Assembly (NCBI GenBank): GCA_002087915.1 | Contig: LWDP01000055.1 | Coordinates: 1 to 15,002 of the forward strand | From: Enterospora canceri | Taxonomy: Eukaryota; Microsporidia; Enterocytozoonidae | Direction: 5' to 3' | Length of the DNA stretch: 15,002 bases | In this document: one piece after another, positions 14,244 to 15,002 of the stretch | Layout of the letters: each line of letters begins with the position of its first letter | Numbering within the stretch: position 1 is the first letter of the stretch | Notes under the pieces: generated by a model | Databases searched by the model: none | What the model was told of the DNA's origin: nothing | What the model saw: only the letters and a program-made list of their open reading frames with translations | Translations under genes and position numbers: made by a program

Positions 14244-14957
14244 TTAATTGATCATTTTGCCACGAATGACGTCAATTGCACTTCTGGTCGCACTCTCGTT
14301 GTACGATCCGCCTAGGACAGTCACGTCAGCCCTGTTTTCATCCGTGTAGATCCATTTCTGGGCTGCTGGCCAGACCAAATCCACCTTCTTCTCAGTCAGC
14401 TCGTCACACCCCCGTGACCGTGACTCCTGGTCTCGTCTCATCCTCACCTCCCTCATCTTCCTCTCCTCAATCACCAGCAGAATCCGAACAGTCTCAAGCT
14501 GCCAGTAGCAGTCGCCATTTGGAACCAGCTCAGTCACGTTATCAGCTGGCTTCCTGTACACGTCCATCAGATCAGTATTAAATATGCGCCTATTGAAGAG
14601 GTTGAACGAGTAGAGGCCCTCTACTACGACCAGTTCAGGCCTACTGTTTACCACGGTGTATTCATCGACCTGAAGGGTGTTGTAGTCGTAGTTGAACATC
14701 CTGATGACGTCATCGCAGTTGACGTATCCATCGAGTGTCTTTCTGAGACTGTTCCAGTCGAATGCCGCTGGATTGTCGAAGTCGTAGTCTCCTGCTTCAC
14801 AGTAGGCGAAGTTCTCCTCCTTGTAGTAGCAGTCGAGGGAGATCGAGGCAATTCGGAATCCAAGGAGACTCTTCTTCAGAAGTGTAGTGAAAGTTGTTTT
14901 ACCAGCACATGAACAGCCCTGAACCAGAACGAAGAGTGGTGCCCTACCATTTCCCAT
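14244..14957 (-). CDS. Uridine/cytidine kinase, paralogue B, 237 aa
   Basis: This is a second enzyme of the same family. It has P-loop VLVQGCSCAGKTT (10-22), ISLDCYYKEE (39-48) with the catalytic Asp kept, DYDFDNPAAFDWNSL (57-71), LVVVEGLYSFNLFNRR (109-124), and an Arg-rich lid (REVRMRRDQESRSRG, 169-183). It shares long identical stretches with paralogue A (DYDFDNPAAFDW; VEGLYxFNLF) but differs elsewhere, so the duplication is not recent. The start at 14957 is supported by TATTTTATCCC ending 5 bp upstream. The product matches the usual size of a single-domain uridine kinase. Different substrate preference or stage of expression from paralogue A would be inference. Confidence 0.92.
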   Translation of the reverse strand: MGNGRAPLFVLVQGCSCAGKTTFTTLLKKSLLGFRIASISLDCYYKEENFAYCEAGDYDFDNPAAFDWNSLRKTLDGYVNCDDVIRMFNYDYNTLQVDEYTVVNSRPELVVVEGLYSFNLFNRRIFNTDLMDVYRKPADNVTELVPNGDCYWQLETVRILLVIEERKMREVRMRRDQESRSRGCDELTEKKVDLVWPAAQKWIYTDENRADVTVLGGSYNESATRSAIDVIRGKMIN

Positions 14958-14961
14958 AAGT

Positions 14962-14970
14962 GGGATAAAA
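14962..14970 (-). promoter_or_regulatory. TTTTATCCC promoter element of uridine kinase B
   Basis: Read on the minus strand the element ends 4-5 bp before the ATG at 14957. It closely resembles the copy in front of the Tsr1-like gene. Confidence 0.55.
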
Positions 14971-15002
14971 TACAGTGAAATATAATATAGTAAAGTGTAG
15001 TG

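Overview
This window looks like a piece of a microsporidian nuclear genome: a compact, apparently intron-poor parasite related to fungi. The evidence is short intergenic gaps (often 30-100 bp), shortened versions of conserved eukaryotic proteins (Mpp6 of 50 aa, condensin D2 of 843 aa), and a recurring ATTTTACCC / TTTTATCCC element that ends 0-5 bp upstream of most start codons, which is typical of microsporidia. I cannot name the genus. No tRNA, rRNA, CRISPR or transposase gene was recognised.

Layout, left to right. 1-464 (-): 5' part of a Tsr1-like ribosome-assembly gene running off the left edge. 496-648 (+): a tiny Mpp6-like exosome cofactor, divergent from the first gene across 31 bp. 765-977 (-): small signal-peptide protein. 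1057-2286 (-): Uba2, the catalytic subunit of the SUMO-activating enzyme, interrupted by an apparent pair of compensating indels. 2443-3074 (-): E2F transcription factor, broken by one single-base frameshift. 3163-3639 (+): probable Mediator subunit Med18. 3739-5229 (+): prolyl-tRNA synthetase. 5311-6906 (+): single-pass membrane pseudokinase. 6907-7368: a gene-poor stretch with an orphan promoter-like element and competing hairpins. 7369-7851 (+): possible secreted low-complexity protein. 7899-10430 (-): condensin subunit D2/Ycs4. 10490-12373 (-): ABCG-type half transporter whose ATPase motifs have decayed. 12374-13332: repeat-rich spacer. 13333-14085 and 14244-14957 (-): two tandem uridine/cytidine kinase paralogues.

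Most genes are housekeeping (ribosome assembly, RNA decay, SUMO conjugation, cell-cycle transcription, Mediator, translation, chromosome condensation, pyrimidine salvage) and do not form one pathway. The more lineage-specific content is the membrane pseudokinase, the two small signal-peptide proteins, the ATPase-dead ABCG protein and the duplicated uridine kinases. The last fits a parasite that depends on pyrimidine salvage.

Assembly caution: single Ns at 12540 and 13272 are each flanked by identical 299-bp copies, so about 600 bp is duplicated artificially. The breaks in uba2 and E2F also look more like base-calling errors than biology, although neither can be settled from the sequence alone.
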